NCBI RefSeq assembly: GCF_018070075.1
Contig: NZ_JAGPXE010000001.1
Location: forward strand, 496,001 to 560,000
Direction of reading: 5' to 3'
DNA: 64,000 bases
DNA from: Saccharopolyspora endophytica
GTDB lineage: Bacteria > Actinomycetota > Actinomycetes > Mycobacteriales > Pseudonocardiaceae
Position 1 is the stretch's first letter; the number at the start of each line of letters is the position of its first letter. The notes below the pieces were generated by a model, which worked only from the letters and a program-made list of their open reading frames with translations, ran no database searches and was not told the origin of the DNA. A program made the translations under genes and the position numbers. Shown here in pieces: positions 42,717 through 51,239 of this stretch.

Positions 42717-45344
42717 ATGATCGAGCGTCACCGCTCCCTCGGTCCGCATTCCGGTCTGGAACCATCCAGACCACCGGTCAGAGCCGAAGTCGATCCGGTG
42801 CGCCGCCGGATGTTCGGGACCTTCTCCTTCGTGGTGCTCGCCGCGGGCGTGGGGGTCTCCCTGCTCACCGCGGGCGGCCTCGAGTCGCGCTACACCCCTG
42901 AACTGCTGTTCATCGGTCCGCTGCTGGCCGTCGGGTTCCTGCTCGCCGAGCAGCTGACCATCGACGTCGACGTCAAGCGCGTCGGCTGGACCATCTCCTT
43001 CACCGAGATCCCGCTGCTGCTCGGCCTGCTCACCGCGCCGTTCGAAGTGGTGCTCGCGGCGAACCTGCTGGCCGGGCTCGGCGCCCAGGTGGGCAGGCGC
43101 GCGGCCACCCACGTCGTCTACAACGCCGGTGTGCTGTGCCTGGAGATCGCGGTGCCGTTCGCGGTCGCCAACCTGGTCAACCAGGCCCTCATCGGCGTCG
43201 CACCCGACTGGTTCGGTCCCGTCGTCGGCACGCTGACCTCGCCGCTGATCAGCTGCGGGTTCGCGCTGGCCGCGCTGACCGTGCTGGGCGGTGCGATGAA
43301 GGTCGCCGCGGGTGCGCGGCTGGCCGCGCGCACGCTGGCGGTCGGCCTGCTCAACACCTCCGTGGGCCTCATCGGGTACGAGGTCGCCATCGGCACGCCG
43401 TGGGGCTGGCTGCTGGTCGGGCTCGTCGCCGTCGCCGTGATCGGTCTCTACCGCGCCTACTCCGACCTGCTGCGCGAGCAGCGCGACCTGGAAGCGCTCA
43501 GCGACGTCAGCCTCAGCGTGGCCCGCTCCGGGCAGGGCGCGCAGACCTCGCCCGACCCCGTCGGCGAGCAGGCCGTGCCGGTCGGCGAGTGGGAACCCGT
43601 CGCCGAGCGGATCCGCGAGCAGCTCAACGCCACCAGGGTCGTGCTGCGGCTGCGACTGGACCCGCGCGGCGAGGTCACCACGCTGGTCGCCGGTGAGGTC
43701 ATGCCGGACGCCGCGGTCCAGGCGGCGCCGGACGCGCTGCGCGACGATCCGCTGCTGCAACTCCCCGGCAGCCACGTGCGGTCCTTCCGGACCCTCGAAG
43801 CGCCGGAGGAGGTCCGCCGCGCGCTGCGGCAGCGCGGCGCCTACGAGGCGCTCGTGGTCCCGCTCCGGGGCGCCAGCCAGCTGCTCGGCGCCGTGGAGGT
43901 CCACGACCGGGTCAGCCGCTGGCGCGGGTTCGGCCGCGCCGACGTGCGACTCCTGCACACCCTGGCCAGCCACCTGGCCACCGCGATGGACAACCGCAGG
44001 CTGCTGGCCAGGCTGCGGCACGACGCCTACCACGATCCGCTGACCGGGCTGCTCAACCGCACCGGCTTCCGCGAGATCTCCGGGGACGAGCTCCGCGCCG
44101 GCCGCGCCGCCGTCGTGCTGCGGGTCGACCTGGACCTGCTCACCACGGTCAGCGAAGCCCTCGGCTACACCTGGGGCGACCGGATGGTGGTCGCCGCCGG
44201 GCAGCGGATGCGCGAAGCCCTCGGTGACGCACCGCTGGCGCGCCTGGAGGCCAACTCCTTCGCCGTGCTGCTGCTCGACCACACCGAGGAGCAGGCGCAC
44301 CAGGTGGCGCTGCGGCTGTGCGACGTGATCGCCATGTCCTACCCGCTGGACCGGATAGTGGTGGAGGCCGCCGGCGTCGCCGGTTACGCCTCCTCGGCGC
44401 CCGCCGACGGCGAAGCCGAGACCGACGTCGACACGCTGCTCCAGCACGCCGATGTGGCGGTACGGGCCGCGCGCAACGGCGAGGACGGTGTGCGCTGCTA
44501 CGCCCCTGCCATGGGCCAGGTGTTCCTGCGCCGCTTCCAGCTGGTCACGCAGTTCCGGCAGGCGCTGGACACCGGTCAGGTCGAGGTGCACTACCAGCCG
44601 AAGGTGGCGCTGCCGGAACGTCAGGTCGTCGGCGCCGAGGCCCTGGTGCGCTGGTCGCACCCCGAGTACGGGCGGCTGGATCCGGACGAGTTCGTGCCGC
44701 TGGTGGAGGCCACCGGGCTGGTCGACGCTCTCACCGCGTTCGTCCTGGAGTGCGCGCTGGTCAAGATCCGGCAGTGGCTGGACCGCGGGTTGCGGATGTC
44801 GGTGGCGGTGAACCTGTCGGTGCGCAACCTCGCCGACGAGACCTTCCCGGAGAGGGTCGCCGAGGCGCTCGAACGCCACGACATCCCGCCCGAGCTGCTC
44901 ACCCTGGAGCTGACCGAGTCCAGCGTGATGGCCGACAAGGAGCGGTCGTTGCCGGTCCTGCGGAGGCTGCACGCGATGGGCGTGGTGCTCGCGGTGGACG
45001 ACTTCGGCACCGGCTACTCGTCGCTGGCCTACCTGCGGCAGCTGCCGGTGGACGAGGTCAAGATCGACAAGAGCTTCGTGCTGGGCATGGGAACCGATCT
45101 CAGCGACCTCGCGGTGGTCCGCACGATCGTCGAGCTCGGCCACTCCCTGGACCTCGCCGTGGTCGCCGAGGGCGTCGAGGACGACGCCGCGCGCGATCAG
45201 CTGGTGGGCATGGGCTGCGACGTGGCCCAGGGCTACCTGATCTCCCGCCCGCTGTCCGAGGAGCGCTTCGAGGCGTGGCTGCAGGCCCGCACCAAGCGCG
45301 ATCGGGGCAGCCGCGAGGAGACCGTGCTCACACTCCTGCACTGA
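42717..45344 (+). CDS. Membrane GGDEF-EAL protein with degenerate GGDEF
   Basis: An 875-residue signalling protein. Residues 25-255 contain about seven membrane helices (a MASE-like sensor). Residues 280-420 form a GAF-like domain. The GGDEF domain at 430-590 keeps HDPLTGLLNRTGF, but the signature site reads RLEANSFAVLL where RLGGDEFAVLL is expected, so cyclase activity should be lost. The EAL domain (600-860) is intact: GAEALVRW, DDFGTGYSS, KIDKSFV and VAEGVED. Net activity is predicted to be cyclic-di-GMP hydrolysis, perhaps regulated through the inactive GGDEF. ATG at 42717 with GGGAGGAG upstream. Single gene. Confidence 0.85.
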   Translation: MIERHRSLGPHSGLEPSRPPVRAEVDPVRRRMFGTFSFVVLAAGVGVSLLTAGGLESRYTPELLFIGPLLAVGFLLAEQLTIDVDVKRVGWTISFTEIPLLLGLLTAPFEVVLAANLLAGLGAQVGRRAATHVVYNAGVLCLEIAVPFAVANLVNQALIGVAPDWFGPVVGTLTSPLISCGFALAALTVLGGAMKVAAGARLAARTLAVGLLNTSVGLIGYEVAIGTPWGWLLVGLVAVAVIGLYRAYSDLLREQRDLEALSDVSLSVARSGQGAQTSPDPVGEQAVPVGEWEPVAERIREQLNATRVVLRLRLDPRGEVTTLVAGEVMPDAAVQAAPDALRDDPLLQLPGSHVRSFRTLEAPEEVRRALRQRGAYEALVVPLRGASQLLGAVEVHDRVSRWRGFGRADVRLLHTLASHLATAMDNRRLLARLRHDAYHDPLTGLLNRTGFREISGDELRAGRAAVVLRVDLDLLTTVSEALGYTWGDRMVVAAGQRMREALGDAPLARLEANSFAVLLLDHTEEQAHQVALRLCDVIAMSYPLDRIVVEAAGVAGYASSAPADGEAETDVDTLLQHADVAVRAARNGEDGVRCYAPAMGQVFLRRFQLVTQFRQALDTGQVEVHYQPKVALPERQVVGAEALVRWSHPEYGRLDPDEFVPLVEATGLVDALTAFVLECALVKIRQWLDRGLRMSVAVNLSVRNLADETFPERVAEALERHDIPPELLTLELTESSVMADKERSLPVLRRLHAMGVVLAVDDFGTGYSSLAYLRQLPVDEVKIDKSFVLGMGTDLSDLAVVRTIVELGHSLDLAVVAEGVEDDAARDQLVGMGCDVAQGYLISRPLSEERFEAWLQARTKRDRGSREETVLTLLH

Positions 45345-45476
45345 TGTCCGAATTCGCCCGATCCGGTGGGGTGTGCCGCGAAAAGACGGCCATGACCTGC
45401 GTTTTCGCAAAAAGGCACCCCCCTGTTCCGGGGGGTCCCGCAGGTGTGTAAAGTTCTAATCGCTCCGCAAGGGCAC
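45345..45476. promoter_or_regulatory. Gap before tRNA-Thr
   Basis: A short G/C hairpin (CCCCCTGTTCCGGGGGG, around 45420-45436) may terminate the EAL gene. TCTAAT near 45455-45460, about 17 bases before the tRNA, is a possible -10 element. Confidence 0.35.
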
Positions 45477-45549
45477 GCCCCAATAGCTCAGTCGGCAGAG
45501 CGTCGCCATGGTAAGGCGAAGGTCTACGGTTCGATTCCGTATTGGGGCT
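45477..45549 (+). tRNA. tRNA-Thr (GGT)
   Basis: A 73-base class I tRNA. The acceptor GCCCCAA pairs with TTGGGGC, with discriminator T. The anticodon arm is TCGCC-ATGGTAA-GGCGA with anticodon GGT. The T-arm contains GGTTCGATTCC. CCA is not encoded. Confidence 0.93.
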
Positions 45550-45651
45550 CGAAAGGCAGCCGCGGTGCTCGGTAAACTGGGTGCTGTGGCTGTTTTGCGT
45601 GGGATATCCTGCGTCGCTTGAGGCAACCGGTGCACACCGCGGCCTCGGCAT

Positions 45652-45727
45652 GGCGGTGTAGCTCAGTCGGTAGAGCAAGCGGCTCATAATCGCTGTGTCG
45701 CCGGTTCAAGTCCGGCCACCGCTACCA
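45652..45727 (+). tRNA. tRNA-Met (CAT), elongator
   Basis: A class I tRNA with acceptor GGCGGTG paired to CACCGCT (first pair G-U), D-arm GCTCAGTCGGTAGAGC, anticodon loop CTCATAA with CAT, and T-arm GCCGG-TTCAAGT-CCGGC. CCA is encoded at 45725-45727. It precedes rpmG, the usual actinobacterial order. Confidence 0.92.
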
Positions 45728-45791
45728 GTCACGGGTTCGCAAGGATCTCTCCAGCGAACCGATCCGTTACGACCGAGAGAAAGGCACCCCC

Positions 45792-45956
45792 GTGGCCGCC
45801 ACCGACGTTCGACCCAAGATCACGCTGGCGTGCGAGGAGTGCAAGAACCGCAACTACATCACCAACAAGAACCGGCGCAACAACCCGGACCGCTTGGAGA
45901 TGAAGAAGTTCTGCATGAACTGCGGCACGCACAAGCTCCACAAGGAGACCCGCTGA
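45792..45956 (+). CDS. rpmG: 50S ribosomal protein L33
   Basis: A 54-residue ribosomal protein, beginning [20 protein letters not shown] and ending with [17 protein letters not shown]. Four Cys (CEEC and CMNC) make it the zinc-binding C+ type. GTG at 45792 has GAGAAAGG about ten bases upstream. It lies between tRNA-Met and hadA, as in M. tuberculosis (rpmG2). Paralogue identity is inferred from position. Confidence 0.92.
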   Translation: MAATDVRPKITLACEECKNRNYITNKNRRNNPDRLEMKKFCMNCGTHKLHKETR

Positions 45957-45984
45957 CCCCAGCGGTTCCTTCGGAACGCCTTCG

Positions 45985-46020
45985 AGAGCCCGTCCCCGGT
46001 TGATCCGGGGGCGGGCTCTT
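45985..46020 (+). terminator. Rho-independent terminator after rpmG
   Basis: AGAGCCCG-T-CCCCGG pairs with CCGGGG-G-CGGGCTCT around TTGAT, ending in T residues. It starts 29 bases after the rpmG stop. Confidence 0.8.
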
Positions 46021-46098
46021 CTCGTCTCCCGGGGTGCGGGCCGCGCGGAAGGTCAAAGCGGGTCCGCCGGTGCGGATCAGACCTAGTAGCCTTCCCGC

Positions 46099-46548
46099 GT
46101 GCCGCTCGACCAGTCATTCATCGGACGTGAATACCCGCCCACCGAGCCCTACGAGGTGGGCCGGGAGAAGATCCGCGAGTTCGCCCGCGCGATCAAGGAC
46201 GACTCCCCGCTGCACCACGACGTCGAGGCCGCCAAGTCCGCCGGCTACCCGGACGTGATCGCGCCGCCGACCTTCGCGGTGATCCTCTCGATGGCCGCGC
46301 AGGACCAGATCGTCGAGGACGACCAGCTCGGCCTGGACTACAGCCGGGTGGTGCACGGCCAGCAGGACTTCGTCCACCACCGGCCGATCCGCGCCGGTGA
46401 CCGCCTGCTGACGGTCGCGCACGTCGACGACATCAAGACCCGCGCGGGCAACGACTTCCTGACCGTCCGCGCGGAGATCACCACCACCGACGGGGAGCAG
46501 GTCTGCACCGCCACGTCGATGTTGGTCGTGAGGGGGCCTGAGGCGTGA
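46099..46548 (+). CDS. hadA: HadA-type (3R)-hydroxyacyl-ACP dehydratase subunit
   Basis: A 149-residue hot-dog-fold protein of the FAS1-like dehydratase (UPF0336) family. Family marks are FIGREYPPTEPYEVGREKI, DVIAPPTFAVIL and HGQQDFVHHRPIRAGD. In mycobacteria HadA is the non-catalytic, substrate-holding partner of HadB in the mycolic-acid FAS-II system. Pseudonocardiaceae lack mycolic acids, so here the pair probably serves ordinary or branched fatty acid synthesis. GTG at 46099 lies 7 bases after TAGCCT (46087-46092), suggesting a leaderless mRNA. Overlaps hadB as GTGA. Confidence 0.85.
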   Translation: MPLDQSFIGREYPPTEPYEVGREKIREFARAIKDDSPLHHDVEAAKSAGYPDVIAPPTFAVILSMAAQDQIVEDDQLGLDYSRVVHGQQDFVHHRPIRAGDRLLTVAHVDDIKTRAGNDFLTVRAEITTTDGEQVCTATSMLVVRGPEA

Positions 46549-46964
46549 AGCTGTCGGAGATCAACGTCGGGGACGAGCTGCCGCCGCTGAGCGTGCCGCT
46601 GGAGCGGTCCGATCTGGTCCGCTACGCGGGCGCCTCGGGCGACTTCAACCCCATCCACTGGAACGAGCGGTTCGCCAAGGAGGTCGGCCTCCCGGACGTG
46701 ATCGCCCACGGGATGCTGACCATGGCGCTGGCCGGACGGGTGGTGAGCAGCTGGACGGGCGACCCGGGCGCGATCGTGCGCTACAGCGTGCGCTTCACCC
46801 GGCCGGTGGTCGTCCCGGACGACGGCAGCGGCGCCGTGGTGGAGCTCGGCGGCAAGGTCGCGAAGATCAACGACGATGGCACGATCAAGGTCAACATCAC
46901 CGCGAAGTCCGCCGATCAGGGCGTGCTGGGCGGCGCTTCGGCCACGGTCCGCATCCCCGCGTGA
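46545..46964 (+). CDS. hadB: HadB-type MaoC dehydratase, catalytic subunit
   Basis: A 139-residue MaoC-like hydratase/dehydratase. The catalytic hydratase motif reads YAGASGDFNPIHWNERFAKE, with Asp and His in place, and continues GLPDVIAHGMLTMALAGR. It overlaps hadA by 4 bases (GTGA), so the two subunits are made together. There is no hadC after it, unlike M. tuberculosis: the next gene is tRNA-Trp. Confidence 0.87.
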   Translation: MKLSEINVGDELPPLSVPLERSDLVRYAGASGDFNPIHWNERFAKEVGLPDVIAHGMLTMALAGRVVSSWTGDPGAIVRYSVRFTRPVVVPDDGSGAVVELGGKVAKINDDGTIKVNITAKSADQGVLGGASATVRIPA

Positions 46965-47141
46965 CGCACTGCGCTCACCAGCGGCGAAGTCGTCTTCTCG
47001 CCAACACGGGGGGTGCCGTTGGAGAAGCGTTCTCCACGTGCCGTACACTTTCGAACCTGGGATGCCTGAGCACCTTGAAACCGCAGTTTCAGGGCTGGTG
47101 AAGGGCGTCCCGACTTTGCGGTCGGGCTTCACAGGCCGCAG

Positions 47142-47214
<73 letters not shown>

Positions 47215-47244
47215 CGTCGATGCGACGGTGAGCGGAGGATGGTC

Positions 47245-47619
47245 GTGAGCGAGGACCGCGAGCAGGGCCAGGACGGAGCGCGCGAGGGCGCACGTCCGTC
47301 CAGCGCCGCGGCGCGGCGCGAACGTCGTGCCTCCGCCCGTTCCCAGTCGGGCTCCGGTCCGGCGGGCACAACTGAGTCGAAGGGTCGGCCCACTCCCTCG
47401 CGGGATGGCCGGCAGGGTCGGGTTTCGCTGTTCCGGAAGATCGGACGCTTCCTGCGCGAGGTCGTCGCCGAGCTGCGCAAGGTCATCTGGCCGACACGCA
47501 AGGCGCTGATGACCTACACGCTTGTGGTGCTGGTGTTCGTCAGCATCATGGTGGCGTTCGTCGCGGGCGTGGACGTGCTCTTCGCGAAGGGCGTGGGCTG
47601 GCTGTTCGGCACTGGCTGA
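47245..47619 (+). CDS. secE: Preprotein translocase subunit SecE
   Basis: A 124-residue SecYEG component. The first 70 residues are a hydrophilic, Ser/Arg/Gly-rich extension. The conserved core is [20 protein letters not shown], followed by [20 protein letters not shown] and a single membrane helix (about residues 90-112). GTG at 47245 has GGAGG at 47234-47238 with ideal spacing. ATG at 47239 would add two residues. Confidence 0.92.
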   Translation: MSEDREQGQDGAREGARPSSAAARRERRASARSQSGSGPAGTTESKGRPTPSRDGRQGRVSLFRKIGRFLREVVAELRKVIWPTRKALMTYTLVVLVFVSIMVAFVAGVDVLFAKGVGWLFGTG

Positions 47620-47698
47620 ACCTCCGGGCCCGCCTAAGTGGTGCCGGCGGCGAAACAACGACCCGGCACGCAACGCACGAGAGGAAGCGAGACCGACT

Positions 47699-48586
47699 GT
47701 GACCTCGCACGAGGAGACCTCCAAGGAAGCCACCGGCCTCACCGACGAGCAGGTGCAGCCCGAGGCTGCCGAAGCCGGGGCCGTGTCCGTCGAGGCTGAA
47801 GCGGCCGGCGCAGTCGATTCCTCGGAAACCGACTCCGCCGAAGAGGCCGACGACACCGCGACCGACGACACCGAGGCCGCTGACGGTGAGGAGACCGCGT
47901 CCGAGGACGCGGAAGCCGACGAGACCGACGCCGACGAAGCCGACGCTGAAGAGGCGGAAGCCGAAGAGGTGGACCCGGTCGAGGAGCTGCGCGCCGCGCT
48001 GCGCCGCGCGCCCGGCGACTGGTACGTGATCCACTCCTACGCCGGTTACGAGAACAAGGTCAAGACCAACCTCGAGACCCGTGCTCAGACGCTCGACGTC
48101 GAGGACTACATCTTCCAGGTCGAGGTGCCGACCGAAGAGGTCACCGAGATCAAGAACGGCCAGCGTAAGATGGTGCAGCGCAAGGTGCTGCCCGGCTACA
48201 TCCTGGTTCGGATGGATCTCAACGACCAGTCGTGGAGCGCCGTGCGCAACACGCCGGGTGTGACCGGATTCGTCGGTGCGACCTCCAAGCCTTCGCCGCT
48301 GACCATTGACGACGTGCTGAAGTTCCTCGCGCCGCAGGTCGAGGAGAAGAAGCCGGAAGCGGGCAAGAAGGCCGGTGCGGGTCAGACCGCCGCCGCGACC
48401 AAGACCGCGGTCGAGGTCGACTTCGAGGTCGGCGAGTCCGTCACCGTGATGGACGGCCCGTTCGCGACGCTGCCGGCCACCATCAACGAGGTCAACGCCG
48501 ACGCCCAGAAGCTCAAGGTGCTGGTGTCGATCTTCGGCCGCGAGACCCCGGTCGAGCTCTCGTTCGACCAGGTCTCCAAGCTCTGA
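47699..48586 (+). CDS. nusG: Transcription antitermination factor NusG
   Basis: A 295-residue elongation factor. Residues 95-215 form the NGN domain ([43 protein letters not shown]) and residues 240-295 the KOW domain ([20 protein letters not shown]). The first 90 residues are an extreme acidic stretch of Glu, Asp, Ala and Thr with no predicted fold, far longer than in E. coli (181 residues in all). A further Lys/Ala-rich linker separates NGN and KOW. GTG at 47699 with AGAGGAAG upstream. Gap to secE is 79 bases. Confidence 0.93.
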   Translation: MTSHEETSKEATGLTDEQVQPEAAEAGAVSVEAEAAGAVDSSETDSAEEADDTATDDTEAADGEETASEDAEADETDADEADAEEAEAEEVDPVEELRAALRRAPGDWYVIHSYAGYENKVKTNLETRAQTLDVEDYIFQVEVPTEEVTEIKNGQRKMVQRKVLPGYILVRMDLNDQSWSAVRNTPGVTGFVGATSKPSPLTIDDVLKFLAPQVEEKKPEAGKKAGAGQTAAATKTAVEVDFEVGESVTVMDGPFATLPATINEVNADAQKLKVLVSIFGRETPVELSFDQVSKL

Positions 48587-48740
48587 CCGCTCTCCCGTCT
48601 GCGGGAGCGCGGCGGGCTGCGCGTGGATCTGGCAGGACCCGCGCAGCAGGGGCGATTCCACCGTCTCGTGGTCTCGCCAGATTCGGTGCCGCCTTCCGGC
48701 GGGATCGAGCAACCGGATAGCGAAGACACAGGAAGCAAAC
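48587..48740 (+). promoter_or_regulatory. Leader of the rplK-rplA operon
   Basis: This 154-base gap can fold into at least two hairpins: GCTCTCCC/GGGAGC just after nusG, and CTGCGCG...CGCGCAG around 48617-48642. In many bacteria L1 represses its own operon by binding a leader hairpin that mimics 23S rRNA. The second stem is a candidate, by position only. Confidence 0.35.
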
Positions 48741-49175
48741 ATGCCGCCCAAGAAGAAGAAGCTGGCAGGGATCATCAAGCTGCAGATCCAGGCCGGCCAA
48801 GCCAACCCGGCTCCGCCGGTCGGTCCGGCGCTGGGTCAGCACGGCGTCAACATCATGGAGTTCTGCAAGGCGTACAACGCGGCCACCGAGGCTCAGCGTG
48901 GCAACGTCGTGCCGGTTGAGATTTCCGTGTACGAAGACCGGTCCTTCGACTTCAAGCTGAAGACCCCGCCGGCCGCGAAGCTGCTGCTCAAGGCCGCTGG
49001 TGTGCAGAAGGGCTCCGGCGAGCCGCACAAGTCCAAGGTCGGCAAGGTCTCCATGGAGCAGGTCAAGGAGATCGCGCAGACCAAGATGGAAGACCTCAAC
49101 GCCAACGACATCGACCAGGCCGCGAAGATCATCGCCGGTACTGCTCGCTCGATGGGCCTGACGGTCGAAGCCTGA
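48741..49175 (+). CDS. rplK: 50S ribosomal protein L11
   Basis: A 144-residue protein of the GTPase-associated centre. It begins [20 protein letters not shown] and continues [20 protein letters not shown], the classic L11 signature with the Pro-rich hinge. The C-terminal 23S RNA-binding domain has [15 protein letters not shown]. The ATG has CACAGGAAG upstream. Co-transcribed with rplA (95-base gap). Confidence 0.96.
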   Translation: MPPKKKKLAGIIKLQIQAGQANPAPPVGPALGQHGVNIMEFCKAYNAATEAQRGNVVPVEISVYEDRSFDFKLKTPPAAKLLLKAAGVQKGSGEPHKSKVGKVSMEQVKEIAQTKMEDLNANDIDQAAKIIAGTARSMGLTVEA

Positions 49176-49270
49176 GCCGCTGCCGGTTCCACCGGCGCGC
49201 ACGGGTAGTGGGAGGGCTCATGCGCAGCCCGACCAACCACAACTGATCCAACCTGACTTTTAGGACAGAA

Positions 49271-49978
49271 ATGGCACAGCGCAGCAAGGCATACCAGCAG
49301 GCGGCCGAGCTCGTCGACCGGGAGCGTCTCTACACCCCGTCGGAAGCCGCCGAGCTGGCGAAGAAGACCACCAAGGTCAAGTACGACGCCACCGTCGAGG
49401 TCGCTCTGCGGCTGGGCGTCGACCCCCGCAAGGCAGACCAGATGGTCCGCGGCACCGTGAACCTGCCGCACGGCACTGGTAAGACTGCCCGCGTCATCGT
49501 GTTCGCCACCGGCGACAAGGCCGCTGAGGCCGAGGCCGCCGGCGCGGACGCGGTTGGTTCCGAGGACCTGATCGAGCGCATTCAGGGCGGCTGGCTCGAT
49601 TTCGACGCGGCGATCGCCACCCCGGACCAGATGGCCAAGGTCGGAAAGATCGCTCGGGTTCTCGGCCCGCGCGGCCTGATGCCGAACCCGAAGACCGGCA
49701 CCGTCACCCCGAACGTCACCAAGGCGGTCGCGGACATCAAGGGCGGTAAGATCAACTTCCGCGTCGACAAGCAGGCCAACCTGCACTTCATCATCGGCAA
49801 GGCGTCGTTCGACACCGAGAAGCTGGTGGAGAACTACGCGGCGGCGCTGGACGAGATCCTGCGCGCCAAGCCGTCGGCGTCGAAGGGCCGGTACCTGAAG
49901 AAGGTCACCTTCACGACCACGATGGGCCCGGGCATCCCGGTGGACCCGACCGTCACGCGCGCGTCGGCTTCCGCCTGA
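49271..49978 (+). CDS. rplA: 50S ribosomal protein L1
   Basis: A 235-residue L1-stalk protein. Family blocks are [39 protein letters not shown] and [19 protein letters not shown]1 may also repress its own operon by binding the mRNA leader. The usual TAGGACAGAA-type leader lies directly before the ATG. A strong terminator follows, separating it from the L10 operon, whereas E. coli reads through. Confidence 0.96.
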   Translation: MAQRSKAYQQAAELVDRERLYTPSEAAELAKKTTKVKYDATVEVALRLGVDPRKADQMVRGTVNLPHGTGKTARVIVFATGDKAAEAEAAGADAVGSEDLIERIQGGWLDFDAAIATPDQMAKVGKIARVLGPRGLMPNPKTGTVTPNVTKAVADIKGGKINFRVDKQANLHFIIGKASFDTEKLVENYAAALDEILRAKPSASKGRYLKKVTFTTTMGPGIPVDPTVTRASASA

Positions 49979-49993
49979 CCCGATATCCCTTCG

Positions 49994-50032
49994 AAAGAGG
50001 GCGAGCGCTCCACGAGCGCTCGCCCTCTTTCG
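49994..50032 (+). terminator. Rho-independent terminator after rplA
   Basis: A 16-bp stem (49994-50009 with 50015-50030, AAAGAGGGCGAGCGCT and its complement) with a 5-base loop, ending in TTTC. It starts 16 bases after the rplA stop. Confidence 0.85.
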
Positions 50033-50186
50033 CATTCCACGACGATTCTTGTCACACCTTCATGATCGATATCCCATTTGCCCGGACGGTTCTGAGCAAA
50101 ACCGATCCGCTTCGGCGAAATGGTGACGGGGAGTGCCGAGGCCATCACTCCGGAACGGCGATGGTGGCCGTTCCGGAATTGCGCGG

Positions 50187-50945
50187 TCAGGGGCAGGCGG
50201 AACTGGTCAGGGCGTAAGCGGAGATGGTCCAACCGCCTTGTGGGGTGCGCGTGAGTTTGAAAGTCCCGAGGCCCGGACCGCCGCTGACTCGGATCCGGCA
50301 ACCCGGTACTTGGGCTTCCGGTCCTGCTTCCACGATGGCGTCGTGGGCGAATTTCGGATTCGCGTAGGCGTTGAGGTCGGTGATCCGGCCGTGCACCGCG
50401 CGGGCCGCGCCCGCGCAGTCGGGGGCGCCGTAGGCGGCGGCGAAGTCGGCCTTGCCCTGGTCGTCGAACAGCGCGCACGCCTGCTCCGGCGGTTCGGCCC
50501 GCAGGTAGTTGAAGACGCTGCGAATGGCCTGCTGCGGGTTCTGCGCGGTCATCGGCACCGTGTCGACCGGTGCGCTGCCTCCTGAGCCGTTGCCGCCCGA
50601 GCCGTCGCTGCCGCCGAAGTAGTGGTTGTAGGCCAGGTTCAGCAGGAGCAGCGCGACGAGGACGTAGAGGATCCGCCGCACCCACTTGTGGCGGAGCAGG
50701 CCGAGAGCCTTCTTCCACCAGGGCTTCTCGGGCGCAGGGGTGGCCGTGCCGCCGCCCTGGGAAGCCTGCCACTCCTTGAACCGCTTGAACTCCAGGAACT
50801 CCTGGTATTCCGGGTCGTCGGCCGCCTTCGCGGCGTCGCCGCGCGGAGCCGGTTCCGGGGGCCGTTCGTACTCGGCGACGTCGACGACTTCGGCGTCGAC
50901 GATCTCGGGCAGGTTGTCGGAGCGCGGTTCCCGCTGATCAGCCAC
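50187..50945 (-). CDS. Single-helix membrane protein with extracytoplasmic domain
   Basis: A 252-residue protein. The N-terminal 85 residues are cytoplasmic, acidic and Pro-rich. One helix lies at about residues 93-112 ([20 protein letters not shown]), followed by a Gly/Ser linker. The C-terminal domain (135-252) has three or four Cys ([26 protein letters not shown]) that could form disulfides outside the membrane. The overall form resembles Mce-associated or NTF2-like lipoprotein domains, but I do not recognise a family. GTG at 50945 ([11 protein letters not shown]) is chosen, since the frame beyond runs into the L10 promoter. Confidence 0.6.
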   Translation of the reverse strand: MADQREPRSDNLPEIVDAEVVDVAEYERPPEPAPRGDAAKAADDPEYQEFLEFKRFKEWQASQGGGTATPAPEKPWWKKALGLLRHKWVRRILYVLVALLLLNLAYNHYFGGSDGSGGNGSGGSAPVDTVPMTAQNPQQAIRSVFNYLRAEPPEQACALFDDQGKADFAAAYGAPDCAGAARAVHGRITDLNAYANPKFAHDAIVEAGPEAQVPGCRIRVSGGPGLGTFKLTRTPQGGWTISAYALTSSACP

Positions 50946-51000
50946 GCACACATGATGCCGGGCGTCGGGGGGCCGGTGGAAGCGCCCGTCCCGGGTCGAG

Positions 51001-51006
51001 TACTCT
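51001..51006 (+). promoter_or_regulatory. -10 element for the rplJ-rplL operon
   Basis: TACTCT at 51001-51006, with a weak TGGAAG (50977-50982) 18 bases upstream, would start transcription near 51013, just before the L10 leader. Confidence 0.45.
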
Positions 51007-51017
51007 TGTTGAGGTTC

Positions 51018-51123
51018 CACCCAAGACCGCTGGTCTTCCTCCCGGCTCGGCAACGAGCGGGACGGAACGAAGGTCCCGTGAGATGCGGGCGGCCCGCGCA
51101 GGAGGGACGAGGCTGGTCACGCG
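51018..51123 (+). ncRNA. Ribosomal protein L10 leader RNA
   Basis: This stretch before rplJ has the conserved actinobacterial L10-leader form. AAGACCGCTGGTCTTCCTCC is followed by CGGCTCGGCAACGAGCGGGA, then a GTGAGATGCGGGC segment and the GCAGGAGGGAC bulge. In studied bacteria the L10-L12 complex binds this kink-turn RNA and represses its own operon. Confidence 0.75.
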
Positions 51124-51151
51124 TGCCTTGTCGCGCGCGCACCGATTTTCA

Positions 51152-51184
51152 CGCCCCGTGCTGCCCTGCGCCGGGGCGTTTTGT
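51152..51184 (+). terminator. Attenuator in the rplJ leader
   Basis: CGCCCCG (51152-51158) and CGGGGCG (51172-51178) form a stem followed by TTTT (51179-51182). It lies between the L10 leader and the rplJ ribosome site, where it could stop transcription when L10 is in excess. Confidence 0.7.
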
Positions 51185-51239
51185 CGTCTCAGGACCGACT
51201 GGATGGGTCAGCCACAGTCGGAAACAGAGAGGAGGCGAC

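Noticed and set aside
45695-46003. A 102-codon frame over rpmG
   Set aside because: It overlaps L33 in another frame. L33 has the correct length, four Cys and the conserved position.
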